Assembly (NCBI RefSeq): GCF_003952425.1
Contig: NZ_CP034449.1
Location: 124,001-188,000 of the forward strand
Source: Mesorhizobium sp. M2A.F.Ca.ET.046.03.2.1
Lineage (GTDB): Bacteria > Pseudomonadota > Alphaproteobacteria > Rhizobiales > Rhizobiaceae
Direction: 5' to 3'
DNA length: 64,000 bases
Part shown: positions 8,383 through 16,481 of the stretch, one piece after another
How the letters are laid out: every line of letters starts with the position of its first letter
How positions within the stretch are numbered: position 1 is the first letter of the stretch
The notes under the pieces: generated by a model
What the model saw: only the letters and a program-made list of their open reading frames with translations
Database searches by the model: none
Told to the model about the DNA's origin: nothing
Program-made: the position numbers and the translations under genes

Positions 8383-9309
8383 ATGGCACTCAAACTAATA
8401 GCCGACGGACTAAGCAAAAATCGATTGGTCATCCAGCTAAAGGCGCTCAGAAACGAGTTCGCCTATAAAAGCTTCGAATATCGAGGGCGTGCGTCTGGGC
8501 GCCTGCTTGCAAAACAGTTGCACGACGCCGGGGTGTCGCGCGTGTGCATCACGGTCGCCTTCAACGTACCCTGGGTGATCGATGCTTTGACGAAGGCGTG
8601 GGAGATGCATTCGCCAGGGATGACGCTGGTCGTCGTCGACAATTCTACGAAGGCCCAGGCGAGAGCGGCCATCGCACAGATCTGCAAGATGCGCGGCGTG
8701 CCCTACCTTGCCTTGCCGATGCGGGTCGAAAAACACCTGTCGAGATCGCATGGAACGGCGATCACCTGGGCGTTTCACAACATCGTGCGCCATCTGAAGC
8801 CGGAGTTCTTCGGCTTCATCGATCACGACTGCTTCCCGGTCGTGCCGTTCGATATCCCGTCCAATCTGGCCGGCAAAGTCGTGTATGGCCGCAGGGCATA
8901 CGGTACCGAAAATCACGTCTACAAGGCCAAGCCGGACGATCGGCACTGGAATTTGTGGGCAGGCTACTGCTTCTACCGGTTCTCCGCCGTGGCCGCCTAT
9001 AAACTGAATTTCGAACCCCGCATAAATCTCGGCCTCGACACCGGCGCAGCCAACTGGGCGATCCTCTATTCGAAACTTGCCGAGGCGGATGTCGCCGTGG
9101 CAACCGTGGAACAGCGGCCAATGACGATGGCCGGCGCGGTCGGGCACCACGAGTTCATCGACGGCGCCTTCTTTCACCTCGCCGGCGTGTCCTACCCCGA
9201 AAGACCGGGCTATCACCATCGAACGGCGGAGCACCGGGAAATGCTCCGGGATTATGTGTGGAACACTTATCTGGGCGGCCCGGCCGGGCAGGCCGTGAGC
9301 GATTTCTGA
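8383..9309 (+). CDS. Glycosyltransferase family 2-like protein
   Basis: This protein of 308 residues (322 if the upstream ATG at 8341 is used) has an alpha/beta nucleotide-sugar fold. The features are VCITVAFNVPWVIDALTKAW, TLVVVDNSTKAQARAAI and the DxD-type motif FGFIDHDCFP (residues 147-149 from the chosen start). I favour the ATG at 8383 because the 14 preceding residues are Arg/Pro-rich and without structure. It is the last gene of the lower-GC polysaccharide islet and lies on the same strand as the GT25 gene. The donor and acceptor are unknown; a role in surface glycan synthesis is inferred from context. Confidence 0.75.
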   Translation: MALKLIADGLSKNRLVIQLKALRNEFAYKSFEYRGRASGRLLAKQLHDAGVSRVCITVAFNVPWVIDALTKAWEMHSPGMTLVVVDNSTKAQARAAIAQICKMRGVPYLALPMRVEKHLSRSHGTAITWAFHNIVRHLKPEFFGFIDHDCFPVVPFDIPSNLAGKVVYGRRAYGTENHVYKAKPDDRHWNLWAGYCFYRFSAVAAYKLNFEPRINLGLDTGAANWAILYSKLAEADVAVATVEQRPMTMAGAVGHHEFIDGAFFHLAGVSYPERPGYHHRTAEHREMLRDYVWNTYLGGPAGQAVSDF

Positions 9310-9370
9310 AGGCCGACCGCCCTCGTTCCAGTCCTTCAGAGCGCGCAGCGACGCTCGGATCTGGTTGTTT

Positions 9371-10243
9371 CTAGATACGGTCAGGCGGGCCGACGAGCTT
9401 CGCAATCGCCTCGTCGATCCCAATCCTTCCTTGACGTCCCAGCGTATCCGGATCGCGAAAGTCGATCCAGCCTTCGTTGAAGCCGTCCAGCATGCGCATG
9501 CGCATTTCGGGATGGCGCATGCCCTGCTCGCGGAAGATCGTCTCCCAGCGCTCGCGCGGGACTGTGCGTGCCTCGACCTCGCGGCCGAGCGCCTTGGCAA
9601 GGGCGGCGGCGATTTGGTTCGGCGACACCCTGTGTCGCGCTTCCAGTTCGATCACCCGGTGGCCGCTCCAATCCTCAGGCAAGAGTTCCGCAGCGGTTCT
9701 GCCGACATCGGCGGCCGAGATCATCGCGACCGGCCGATCGAGCGGCTGGAGGTAGCTGTCGATCACGCCCTGATCGCGCGCCGAGGCGAGGTCCCACTGG
9801 GCATTTTCCATGAACCAGGCGGCGCGCAGGAACGTCACGGCCACGGGCAGATCGGCGAGCGCCTCTTCCAGCAGGCGCAACACATTGAGCAGATTGGGCT
9901 GCGTGGCGTCCGCGCCGATCGTCGACAGCACGACCACCTTGGGCGGCAGCGCCCTGTGCAGCGCCTCGCGGACGACGGCGATCTTCGGCAGCACGTCCGG
10001 GAAATCGGGTTCGGAATCATAGACCGGCGGCAACAGGATGAACGCGCCCTCGCCGCCCGAAAGCGCCGCGGCCAGAGGCCCGGGATCGCCGAGATCGGCG
10101 ACGGCGACCTCGCAGCCTTTGGCCAGCCACCGCGCGCCCTTGGCTTCGTCGCGGACAACGGCCCGAACCTTGTGGCCCGATGCCAGCAGCGTTTCGGCAA
10201 GAACCCCGCCGATGCGGCCGGTAATGGCGGTAACTGCGTACAT
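9371..10243 (-). CDS. NmrA-family NAD(P)-binding oxidoreductase
   Basis: This 290-residue Rossmann protein begins MYAVTAITGRIGGVLAETLL, an atypical SDR (NmrA/azoreductase-like) nucleotide-binding turn, followed by HKVRAVVRDEAKG and VVVLSTIGADA. The Tyr-Lys catalytic pair of classical SDRs is absent, as is normal for NmrA proteins. These act as NADPH-dependent reductases or redox-sensing modulators. It is divergent from the LysR gene at 10394 with about 150 bases between them, so the LysR protein is the likely regulator of this gene. The exact substrate is unknown. Confidence 0.85.
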   Translation of the reverse strand: MYAVTAITGRIGGVLAETLLASGHKVRAVVRDEAKGARWLAKGCEVAVADLGDPGPLAAALSGGEGAFILLPPVYDSEPDFPDVLPKIAVVREALHRALPPKVVVLSTIGADATQPNLLNVLRLLEEALADLPVAVTFLRAAWFMENAQWDLASARDQGVIDSYLQPLDRPVAMISAADVGRTAAELLPEDWSGHRVIELEARHRVSPNQIAAALAKALGREVEARTVPRERWETIFREQGMRHPEMRMRMLDGFNEGWIDFRDPDTLGRQGRIGIDEAIAKLVGPPDRI

Positions 10244-10393
10244 GATCTTTCCTTCGTTTGTGGTGGTTGAACGGGATCACGGCCGGCGGCCACGACGGGC
10301 CGGCGGTCTCTGGCCGGTCTTTTCACACCCTTGGCTTGCTGATCACAGCGCCGATATGTCATCATAATCCGGACTCCAGGTTGGGAATAGCGC

Positions 10394-11299
10394 ATGTCTT
10401 ATGACGGAAGATTGCTGTCCGGCGTGACGGTGCTGATGGCGGTGGTCGAAGCCGGCTCGATGGCGCGGGCAGCGGACTCGCTCGGCATGACCGCCTCAGG
10501 CGTCGGCCGCGCCATCCAGCGGCTGGAAGCCCGCATCGGGGTGCGGCTGCTCGACCGCACGACCCGCACCATGCACCTGACGGACGAAGGGCGGCGCTTC
10601 CACGAGCGGGTCGGCCCTCACCTCGACGGCATCGAGGAGGCGGCGGTCGAGGCCACCGGCGCCACCTCGGTGGTTCGCGGCAGGCTGCGCGTCAATGTCG
10701 ACCCGTTCTTCTCGCAGCTGGTGCTGGCCGGGCACGCGGGCCGGTTCCTGGCGCTCTATCCGGAGCTTCGCCTCGAGCTCATCATGCGCGACGCGGTGGG
10801 CGACCTGGTGGCGGACGGGTTCGATCTTGCCTTGCGCTTCGGCGATCCGCCGGCCGGCTCATTCACCGCGCGCAAACTGTTCGAGACGCGCGTACTCACC
10901 GTCGCGGCGCCCGCCTATGTCGAGCGCCGAGGGCGTCCGCGGCACCCTGCCGACCTGCCCGACCACTACGCCATCGATTTCTGGGACGCCGCGCATGGCC
11001 GCGCCTATGAGTGGGAATTTCGCCGCGGCAACGAGGCGCTGCCGGTCAGCGTTCGGACCAGGCTGATGACCTCCGACGCGCCGACCATGCTCAACGCCTG
11101 CCTGTCCGGTGCCGGCATCGCGCAGGTGCTGGAATTCGCCACGCGCGAGCAGGTGCGCGACGGCCGGCTGATCGACCTGTTTCCGGATTGGTCCGACGAG
11201 CTCTTCCCGCTCCACGCGATCTACCCTTCGCGACAATACCGCACGGCCAAGGTGCGGGCGTTCGTGGAGTTCGTGATGGAGTTGCTGGCTGAGGTTTAG
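10394..11299 (+). CDS. LysR-family transcriptional regulator
   Basis: This 301-residue regulator has an N-terminal winged helix-turn-helix (residues about 10-65: SMARAADSLGMTASGVGRAI then QRLEARIGVRLLDRTTRTMH) and a C-terminal periplasmic-binding-like effector domain (from about residue 90, LRVNVDPFFSQLVLAGHAGR). The C-terminal domain resembles the subgroup that regulates SDR and quinone-reductase genes. It is transcribed divergently from the NmrA-family reductase, the usual LysR arrangement, with a shared promoter region of about 150 bases at 10244-10393. The effector is unknown. Confidence 0.9.
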   Translation: MSYDGRLLSGVTVLMAVVEAGSMARAADSLGMTASGVGRAIQRLEARIGVRLLDRTTRTMHLTDEGRRFHERVGPHLDGIEEAAVEATGATSVVRGRLRVNVDPFFSQLVLAGHAGRFLALYPELRLELIMRDAVGDLVADGFDLALRFGDPPAGSFTARKLFETRVLTVAAPAYVERRGRPRHPADLPDHYAIDFWDAAHGRAYEWEFRRGNEALPVSVRTRLMTSDAPTMLNACLSGAGIAQVLEFATREQVRDGRLIDLFPDWSDELFPLHAIYPSRQYRTAKVRAFVEFVMELLAEV

Positions 11300-11402
11300 A
11301 TCGATGACCGGCGCAGCGGGCCCGCCCGCTGCCCTATTTCGCACATTCTGTGATAAGTGACGCCTATGAGCCGATCCCGAAGGAATACCCCCGATCGTCG
11401 GC

Positions 11403-11591
11403 ATGACCACAGTCGACAGCGACAAGGCATTCAAGCAAGCCGAGCATCGGCGCGAGCGGCGGGCCGTGAAGGCACGGCTCGAATTTGACGAAGAACCGTT
11501 GCCGACCAAGGCTTTCGGCAATCCATGGGCCAGCGAGAAAGACGGCAAGCAATGGCTAGCCGAACCCTCCCCTAAACTGATGCGGAAGTGA
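11403..11591 (+). CDS. Small hypothetical protein (62 aa)
   Basis: This 62-residue protein is highly charged with an Arg/Lys-rich N-terminal helix (KAFKQAEHRRERRAVKARL) and an ordered C-terminus (PTKAFGNPWASEKDGKQWLA then PSPKLMRK). The motif AFGxPWxxxKDGKQW looks conserved in rhizobial small proteins as I remember them. The ribosome-binding site is weak. No membrane segment or signal peptide is seen. It lies between the LysR gene and a tRNA on the other strand. Function unknown. Confidence 0.6.
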   Translation: MTTVDSDKAFKQAEHRRERRAVKARLEFDEEPLPTKAFGNPWASEKDGKQWLAEPSPKLMRK

Positions 11592-11619
11592 GGTCCGCAC
11601 ACGAACCGCGCCAAGGGAA

Positions 11620-11696
11620 TGGCGATCCCGGCAGGATTCGAACCTGCGACCATCGGCTTAGAAGGCCGGTGCTCTATCCAGCTGAGCTACGGGACC
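11620..11696 (-). tRNA. tRNA-Arg (anticodon TCT)
   Basis: Read on the minus strand, the 77-base sequence starts GGTCCCGTAGCTCAGCTGGA and has anticodon loop CTTCTAA (anticodon TCT). It contains the T-loop GGTTCGAATCC and ends GGGATCGCCA. The 7-bp acceptor stem GGTCCCG/CGGGATC pairs with one G-T wobble. CCA is encoded in the genome. No integrase gene or duplicated 3' end was seen beside it. Confidence 0.97.
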
Positions 11697-11751
11697 GTCG
11701 GCCGGCCGGGCCGGCTGCTGCGTTACGCCAAGCGATGCAAGACTCGGGAAG

Positions 11752-12057
11752 TCAGTGCGTCCAGGGCGTCCTGCGGTCATAGCGGAAATTGTCCGAATAG
11801 GAAATCTGCCGGCGCTTGGCTTCCTTCGGCTCTTCGACGCGATAGGCGATCTTTTCCTTCTCGGCATAGGCCACCGCTTCTTCCTTCGTGTCGAAGGTGA
11901 GCTTCACCTGGCTCAGCATGTCGCCGGAGGTGGTGTAGCCCATCAGCGGGTCGATCTTCTTGCGCTGCGCGGGATCGAACTCCAGCACCCAATGTCCGGT
12001 CTTGGCCTTGCCGGACTGCATCGCGGTTTTGGCTGGACTGAAAATGCGCGCGGACAT
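11752..12057 (-). CDS. NDUFS4-like NADH dehydrogenase (complex I) accessory subunit
   Basis: This 101-residue protein fits the ETC complex I NDUFS4 (18 kDa) family found in alphaproteobacteria and mitochondria. It starts MSARIFSPAKTAMQSGKAKT, continues with HWVLEFDPAQRKKIDPLMGY and TSGDMLSQVKLTF, and ends with the AYAEKEKIAYRVEEP and YSDNFRYDRRTPWTH patterns. It should sit on the peripheral arm of respiratory complex I at the cytoplasmic face. The ATG at 12057 has AGAGGTGG upstream; the frame is open further but without a better start. The gene is monocistronic, next to tRNA-Arg, and the nuo operon is not in the window. Confidence 0.9.
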   Translation of the reverse strand: MSARIFSPAKTAMQSGKAKTGHWVLEFDPAQRKKIDPLMGYTTSGDMLSQVKLTFDTKEEAVAYAEKEKIAYRVEEPKEAKRRQISYSDNFRYDRRTPWTH

Positions 12058-12305
12058 GACCACCTCTTTGCCGCCCGGAAATCGGGCACCGTTGTTCGGC
12101 GCCATTCCCGGGTCCCATCGGGAGCCCGAAATCTCGCGCCAACCCCGTCATTACTGTGCAATGGCCGCGGCGGCAAGGCCGCAAGCGCCCCTGCGCTCCC
12201 AAGGCGCAGGGGAACCTCGCCGCGCCGGCGACATTATCGAAAGGTCGGGCGGCCGGGCCGGGCAAGCCTTCCCTGTCAGCCTCAATCAGAAGCGGACGTT
12301 TCGCC

Positions 12306-13274
12306 ATGACCAATGCAACCGAACATGCCGTCCTGCAGCTCGCCGTGCTTGTCGGCAGCCTGCGCGCCCAGTCCTTCAGCCGCAAGATCGCCAAGGCCCT
12401 GGCCGCCCGCGCGCCGGATTCGGTGCGCTGCCGCTTCATCGAGATCGGCGACCTGCCGCTCTACAACGAGGATCTGGACGGTGACGACCCGCCAGCGGCG
12501 TGGTCGGCCTTCCGTGCGGCGATGCGCGAATGCGACGCGGTGCTGTTCGTCACCCCGGAATACAACCGCTCGATCCCCGGCTGCCTGAAGAACGCGCTTG
12601 ATGTCGGCTCGCGCCCATCGGGCAAGAGCGTGTTCAAGGGACTGCCCGCAGGGGTCGTCAGTGTCACACCGCATAAGCTTGGCGCTTTCGGCGCCAATCA
12701 TGCGCTGAGACAAACCTTCGCCTTCCTCGACATGCCAGTGATGCAGCAGCCGGAGGCCTATATCGGCAATGTCGCGGAAATCCTGGACGGCAAAGGCGCG
12801 GTGACCAATGCCGATACCGCCACCTTCCTCGAAAATTTCATGGCCAGCCTGGAAAGCTGGATCAGGACGGTGCATCCTGCCGGCTCGTCCTTCGATGCCT
12901 TCATGAAGCAGCGCGAGAAGATCGCCGAAGACTATGTCAATGGCGATGCCGCCTCGCTGAAGGCGATCGTCACCCGTGCCGGGCCGGCGACGTTCTTCTC
13001 ACCGCGCGGCGACCATCTCGAAGGCGCCGAAGCGGTTGCCGGCCGTTACGAACGCGATGCCGCAAGCTTCCACAAAGGCGGCAACACCGACCTCGAGGTG
13101 CTGCAAGCGTCGGCGAGCGGCGATCTGGCGTTCTGGAGCGGCTTGCAGCATGCCAAGGCGCGCATCGGCAAGAACGGCGAGGCGACCGAGATGACCTTGC
13201 GGGTGACGGAAGTGTTTCGGCTGGAGGATGGCGCGTTCAAGCTGGTGCATCGCCATGCCGACCCGGTTCATTAG
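12306..13274 (+). CDS. NADPH-dependent FMN reductase fused to a SnoaL-like domain
   Basis: This 322-residue protein has two domains. Residues 1 to about 185 are an NADPH-dependent FMN reductase flavodoxin fold: VLVGSLRAQSFSRKIAKAL binds FMN phosphate and FVTPEYNRSIPGCLKNALD is the family signature (residues 81-99). Residues about 190-322 form a SnoaL/DUF4440-like cone domain: FDAFMKQREKIAEDYVNGDA, then TFFSPRGDHLEGAEAV, and MTLRVTEVFRLEDGAFKLVH. Reductases of this class reduce quinones, azo dyes or chromate. The fused C-terminal domain may bind a small hydrophobic substrate. Single-domain reductases of about 185-200 residues are the norm, so the fusion is unusual. The ATG at 12306 is the first sensible start. 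Confidence 0.85.
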   Translation: MTNATEHAVLQLAVLVGSLRAQSFSRKIAKALAARAPDSVRCRFIEIGDLPLYNEDLDGDDPPAAWSAFRAAMRECDAVLFVTPEYNRSIPGCLKNALDVGSRPSGKSVFKGLPAGVVSVTPHKLGAFGANHALRQTFAFLDMPVMQQPEAYIGNVAEILDGKGAVTNADTATFLENFMASLESWIRTVHPAGSSFDAFMKQREKIAEDYVNGDAASLKAIVTRAGPATFFSPRGDHLEGAEAVAGRYERDAASFHKGGNTDLEVLQASASGDLAFWSGLQHAKARIGKNGEATEMTLRVTEVFRLEDGAFKLVHRHADPVH

Positions 13275-13409
13275 CCGGCGCTTGCAAAATCCGCGACACA
13301 ATGCCGGGGGGCTTTGCAACACGCACCTATTCCTTTTGGCCTGCGAGCGGCATACATCGGATACATGGTCGTGCCACTTGATGGCATGATGGCGACGACA
13401 AAGATACGA

Positions 13410-14585
13410 ATGAGCGCGGATACGGAAGTCTCGCCGTCGGGGGCCGGCAAGCCAGCGATATTGGACGGTACGATTGTCGTCGGCGGGGGCGCCGCCGGGC
13501 TTGCCGCCGCGCATGCGTTGACCATGGCCGGCGTGACGACGCGGATCCTGGAGCGCGAGCAGAGGCTGGCCGAACCCTGGCACCGCCGCCACGACAATCT
13601 GCACCTCAACACGCATCGCGACCTCTCCTCATTGCCAGGCGTGTCCTATCCGGCGGGGACACCGGCGTTCCCGCACCGCAGCGCCGTCGCGCGCCATCTC
13701 AATGAGTTCGCCGAAACGCACCGGCTGCCCGTCGCCTTCGGGGTCGAGGTCGACGAGATCGAATTCCGAGGCGACCATTGGCTGCTGCGGACAAGCGAGG
13801 GCTTGAAGGCGGCGCGATATGTGGTGATCGCCACCGGACGGGACCGGCAGCCCTTCATCCCGGCCTGGACAGGCATGGACGATTTTTCCGGCAGGATCAT
13901 CCATTCGGCCGATTTCGGAAAGGCAAGCGACTATGCCGGCAAGAAGGTGCTGGTGGTCGGCGCCGGCAATTCCGGCTTCGATGCGCTCAACCATCTTTCC
14001 CGTGTCGAGACCGGCCAGATCTGGCTTTCGGCGCGCAACGGACCTTCGCTGCTGCCCAAGCGCATCGGCAAGATCGCGGTGCACCGCATATCGCCGCTCA
14101 TGGCCAACCTGCCCACATGGCTCGCCGACGCGGTCATGGCGGCAACGCAGCGCCTGGTGTTCGGAGATCTGACGAAATACGGCCTGCCCCCTGCCCCGTC
14201 GGGCGGCGCCAGCCGGCTCGGCTCCGACTATACCGCGATCGCGGCCGACGACGGCGCGGTCGAGGCCATCAAGGCCGGGCGCATCATCGTCGTGCCGCAG
14301 TTGCGCGCATTCAGGCGCGACGGCGTCGTGCTCGACAATGGCCAGCGAATAGCGCCCGACATCGTCATCGCCGCCACCGGCTACCGCACTGGACTGGAAC
14401 CGATGCTGGGCAAGCTCGGCGTGCTCGACGCCAAGGGCGTGCCGCTGTTCAACGGCGCCGCAAACGACCCGAAGCTGCCCGGGCTCTGGTTCACCGGCAT
14501 GCGGCCCAGCATTCGCGGCTGCTTCGCCAACTCAACAATCCAGGCCGCGGCGATCGCCAGGAAGATCACTGGCCTGAAGAGCTGA
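13410..14585 (+). CDS. Flavin-containing monooxygenase-type FAD/NAD(P)-dependent oxidoreductase
   Basis: This 391-residue enzyme carries both dinucleotide-binding motifs. TIVVGGGAAGLAAAHAL near the N-terminus binds FAD and KVLVVGAGNSGFDALNHL binds NADPH. Between them is the flavin monooxygenase fingerprint FSGRIIHSADF (FxGxxxHxxxF), and near the end lies IVIAATGYRTGL. It should oxidise a small nucleophilic or lipophilic substrate with NADPH and oxygen; YUC/CzcO-like proteins are relatives. Earlier in-frame starts (13386, 13365, TTG 13314) are possible; no start has a clear ribosome-binding site. It follows the FMN reductase fusion gene on the same strand after about 135 bases. Confidence 0.85.
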   Translation: MSADTEVSPSGAGKPAILDGTIVVGGGAAGLAAAHALTMAGVTTRILEREQRLAEPWHRRHDNLHLNTHRDLSSLPGVSYPAGTPAFPHRSAVARHLNEFAETHRLPVAFGVEVDEIEFRGDHWLLRTSEGLKAARYVVIATGRDRQPFIPAWTGMDDFSGRIIHSADFGKASDYAGKKVLVVGAGNSGFDALNHLSRVETGQIWLSARNGPSLLPKRIGKIAVHRISPLMANLPTWLADAVMAATQRLVFGDLTKYGLPPAPSGGASRLGSDYTAIAADDGAVEAIKAGRIIVVPQLRAFRRDGVVLDNGQRIAPDIVIAATGYRTGLEPMLGKLGVLDAKGVPLFNGAANDPKLPGLWFTGMRPSIRGCFANSTIQAAAIARKITGLKS

Positions 14586-14648
14586 GCGCGCTACAAGGAA
14601 CAGACAAGACGGTCGGTCGTTTGCCTTTCTCTGATGAAAGGAAGCGAG

Positions 14649-15131
14649 ATGCCGACGCCCGATGAGCTCGAAGCAAAATTCTGGAAAGCCCTGAAATCGG
14701 ATATGACAATGATGATCGGGCTTGACGGCTCGAACATCATCCCGCGCCCCATGACGGCGCAACTGGAAGCCGAGGCCAGGGGCCCGATCTGGTTCTTCAC
14801 CGCCAGGGAAACCGAGCTTGTGCTTGGACTTTCCTCCGGCAGCCAGGCAACGGCGACGTTTGTATCCAAGGGTCATGACCTTTTTGCAACGGTGCAAGGC
14901 CGGTTGCAGATCGATAACGACCGGGTCGTGATCGACCGGCTGTGGAACCGCTACGTGGAAGCGTGGTTCGAAGGCGGCAGGGACGATCCGAAGCTGACGC
15001 TGCTTCGCTTCGAGGCTGAACAGGCCGAGATTTGGCTCGACGCCTCCAGCGTCGTCTCCGGTATCAAGATGCTGCTCGGCTACGATCCGAAGGAGGAGTA
15101 CAAGGACAACGTCGCCAAGGTCGATCTCTAG
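14649..15131 (+). CDS. Pyridoxamine 5'-phosphate oxidase-like (general stress protein 26 type)
   Basis: This 160-residue protein has the split-barrel FMN-binding fold of the general stress protein 26 group. The readable elements are ELEAKFWKALKSDMTMMIGL, PRPMTAQLEAEARGPIWFFT, ATATFVSKGHDLFATVQGRL and RYVEAWFEGGRDDPKLTLLR. The family binds FMN or F420 and is general-stress associated; the reaction is unknown. The ATG at 14649 is chosen because AAGGAAG lies just upstream; an ATG at 14634 overlaps that ribosome-binding site. It follows the FMO gene by 63 bases on the same strand. Confidence 0.85.
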   Translation: MPTPDELEAKFWKALKSDMTMMIGLDGSNIIPRPMTAQLEAEARGPIWFFTARETELVLGLSSGSQATATFVSKGHDLFATVQGRLQIDNDRVVIDRLWNRYVEAWFEGGRDDPKLTLLRFEAEQAEIWLDASSVVSGIKMLLGYDPKEEYKDNVAKVDL

Positions 15132-15221
15132 GCTGCCTGGACAGCATCATCGGCCGGATCGAACCGCGCTCTGTTTTTGTGTTGCCTTCCGGGCGTGCGC
15201 CCCCTATACGCCGCGGGACGT

Positions 15222-15298
15222 CGGAGTGTAGCGCAGCCTGGTAGCGCACCTGATTTGGGATCAGGGGGTCGCGTGTTCGAATCACGCCACTCCGACCA
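15222..15298 (+). tRNA. tRNA-Pro (anticodon TGG)
   Basis: The 77-base sequence starts CGGAGTGTAGCGCAGCCTGG. It has the anticodon loop TTTGGGA (anticodon TGG) and the T-loop GTTCGAATC, and ends CACTCCGACCA. The acceptor stem CGGAGTG/CACTCCG is perfect and CCA is encoded. It lies between the stress-protein gene and a small gene on the same strand; no integration scar is visible. Confidence 0.97.
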
Positions 15299-15410
15299 TC
15301 GCTTTCCCCCAAAAAATTGCCGTGCCGGTCTAGCGGCCCAGGGCCTGACCAGAAGGGCTCTTGGCCTCACTCTCCTGGAACCATGTCAGCCTTCGCAAGT
15401 TTCGGTTGCC

Positions 15411-15746
15411 ATGACCGGCAATGCGAAAACTCCGACCATCGCGCGCATCTGGCGCGGCAGAACCTTGCCCGACAAAGCCGACGCATATGAGGCCTACAAC
15501 TACGAGGTCGGCATCAAGCCGCTGATCGAGAAGGCGCTCGGTGTCCAGACCTTCCGCGAGGACACGCCGACCTATTCGGAGTTCATGACAATCTCCTATT
15601 GGGAGAATAACGAGGCAATGGCGCGCTTCACCGGCGGCGATCCCACCAAGATCCACCATCTAGACCGTGACGAGGAATTTCTCATCGAGTTGCCCAACAG
15701 CGTTCAGGTGCTACGCCTGCTCGCCAGACACGGCAGCACGGGCTGA
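15411..15746 (+). CDS. ABM-like dimeric alpha/beta-barrel protein (111 aa)
   Basis: This 111-residue protein starts at the ATG at 15411. It has the pattern of small ferredoxin-like antibiotic biosynthesis monooxygenase (ABM) domain proteins: TIARIWRGRTLPDKADAYEA, then FMTISYWENNEAMARFTGGD and a terminal acidic/hydrophobic strand (EFLIELPNSVQVLRLL). Such proteins act as dimers, often as monooxygenases or binding proteins, but the active-site assignment here is not possible. The frame extends back through tRNA-Pro, and that part cannot be coding. No clear ribosome-binding site is visible. Family call is tentative. Confidence 0.65.
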   Translation: MTGNAKTPTIARIWRGRTLPDKADAYEAYNYEVGIKPLIEKALGVQTFREDTPTYSEFMTISYWENNEAMARFTGGDPTKIHHLDRDEEFLIELPNSVQVLRLLARHGSTG

Positions 15747-16060
15747 GTGCCGATCCCCAACAGTCCCGTCCGGGTTGAAATCAAACCTGTGGTGTGAACA
15801 CGGAGACGGGTAAACCCGCCGGGCGAGTCCCCAACAACCTCAAGCCCGGCGAGCCTACAACCCGATCTGGAACGCGACCGGGGCCGGGATCAACCGGCAC
15901 TGTCGGTGTTGCAAGACTGATGCCGGAAAGACTGTTCCGGAATGGGACGGCTACGCCGCACGCTCCCACAGATGCCGCACAAGCCGGGACGCGGCTCGAA
16001 CAATCCCCCTCGCTCCCAACTTTGTCACCGGTCTAGACTTCGGACAAAGGGGGATTGTCG
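15747..16060. other. Intergenic region without a convincing gene
   Basis: An open frame at 15794-16036 (80 codons) exists but is composed of Gly, Thr, Pro and Arg in low-complexity order, has no ribosome-binding site and no hydrophobic or domain pattern. I see no other gene, terminator or repeat here. The promoter of the small membrane protein at 16061 should lie at the right end. Confidence 0.5.
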
Positions 16061-16324
16061 ATGCCCGTGCTCGAGGCGCTGCTGTCGCTGATCGGTCCGG
16101 CCTACCTGGCCTATTACGGCTTCGCGGTTCCGGTCATGGTCGCCTGGGCAATCCTGTGCGCCGCTCTGTGGGTCTGGAACAACCGGCCGAGCAAGCGGCA
16201 GAGCGGCGTCGCCCGGTCGCGGTCCGCCGGCCTGATGGTCTTCGTCCTTGTCGCCGCCTGTTACATCGCGGCGCATACGGGCGTGTATCTTTTGGCTCGG
16301 CATCTGGCCGGGCTATGGGCGTAA
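16061..16324 (+). CDS. Small two-helix membrane protein (87 aa)
   Basis: This 87-residue protein has two clear hydrophobic helices: YLAYYGFAVPVMVAWAILCA and a second from about residue 58 (LMVFVLVAACYIAAHTGVYL). A basic Ser/Arg-rich loop lies between them. The ATG at 16061 follows GGGGGA at seven bases, better than the TTG two codons upstream. It stands alone and is followed immediately by a family A palindromic repeat. No known family was recognised. Confidence 0.7.
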   Translation: MPVLEALLSLIGPAYLAYYGFAVPVMVAWAILCAALWVWNNRPSKRQSGVARSRSAGLMVFVLVAACYIAAHTGVYLLARHLAGLWA

Positions 16325-16329
16325 TTTTT

Positions 16330-16475
16330 CCCTTCTCCCCTTGTGGGAGAAGGTGGATCGGTGCGCAGCGCCGAGACGGATGAGGGGTATTCCAGCGGAG
16401 TGAGACGTCGGCTTTCCCTGGAGCACCCCTCATCCGGCCGCTTAGCGGCCACCTTCTCCCGCAAGGGGAGAAGGG
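16330..16475. repeat. Palindromic intergenic repeat, family A
   Basis: This is a 146-bp element with 27-base terminal inverted arms, CCCTTCTCCCCTTGTGGGAG at the left and its near-perfect complement CTCCCGCAAGGGGAGAAGGG at the right. The interior carries GCGCAGCGCCGAGACGGATG and CACCCCTCATCCGGC. It lies five bases after the stop of the small membrane-protein gene and seven before the hdaA stop. A second copy lies inside the coding frame at 43778-43926. Confidence 0.9.
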
Positions 16476-16481
16476 AAAGGC

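Noticed and set aside
11620..15298. tRNA genes as integration sites for a genomic island
   Set aside because: Neither tRNA has an integrase gene nearby nor a visible duplication of its 3' end.
15794..16036. An 80-codon frame rich in Thr, Gly and Pro
   Set aside because: No ribosome-binding site, low-complexity composition and no recognisable feature.
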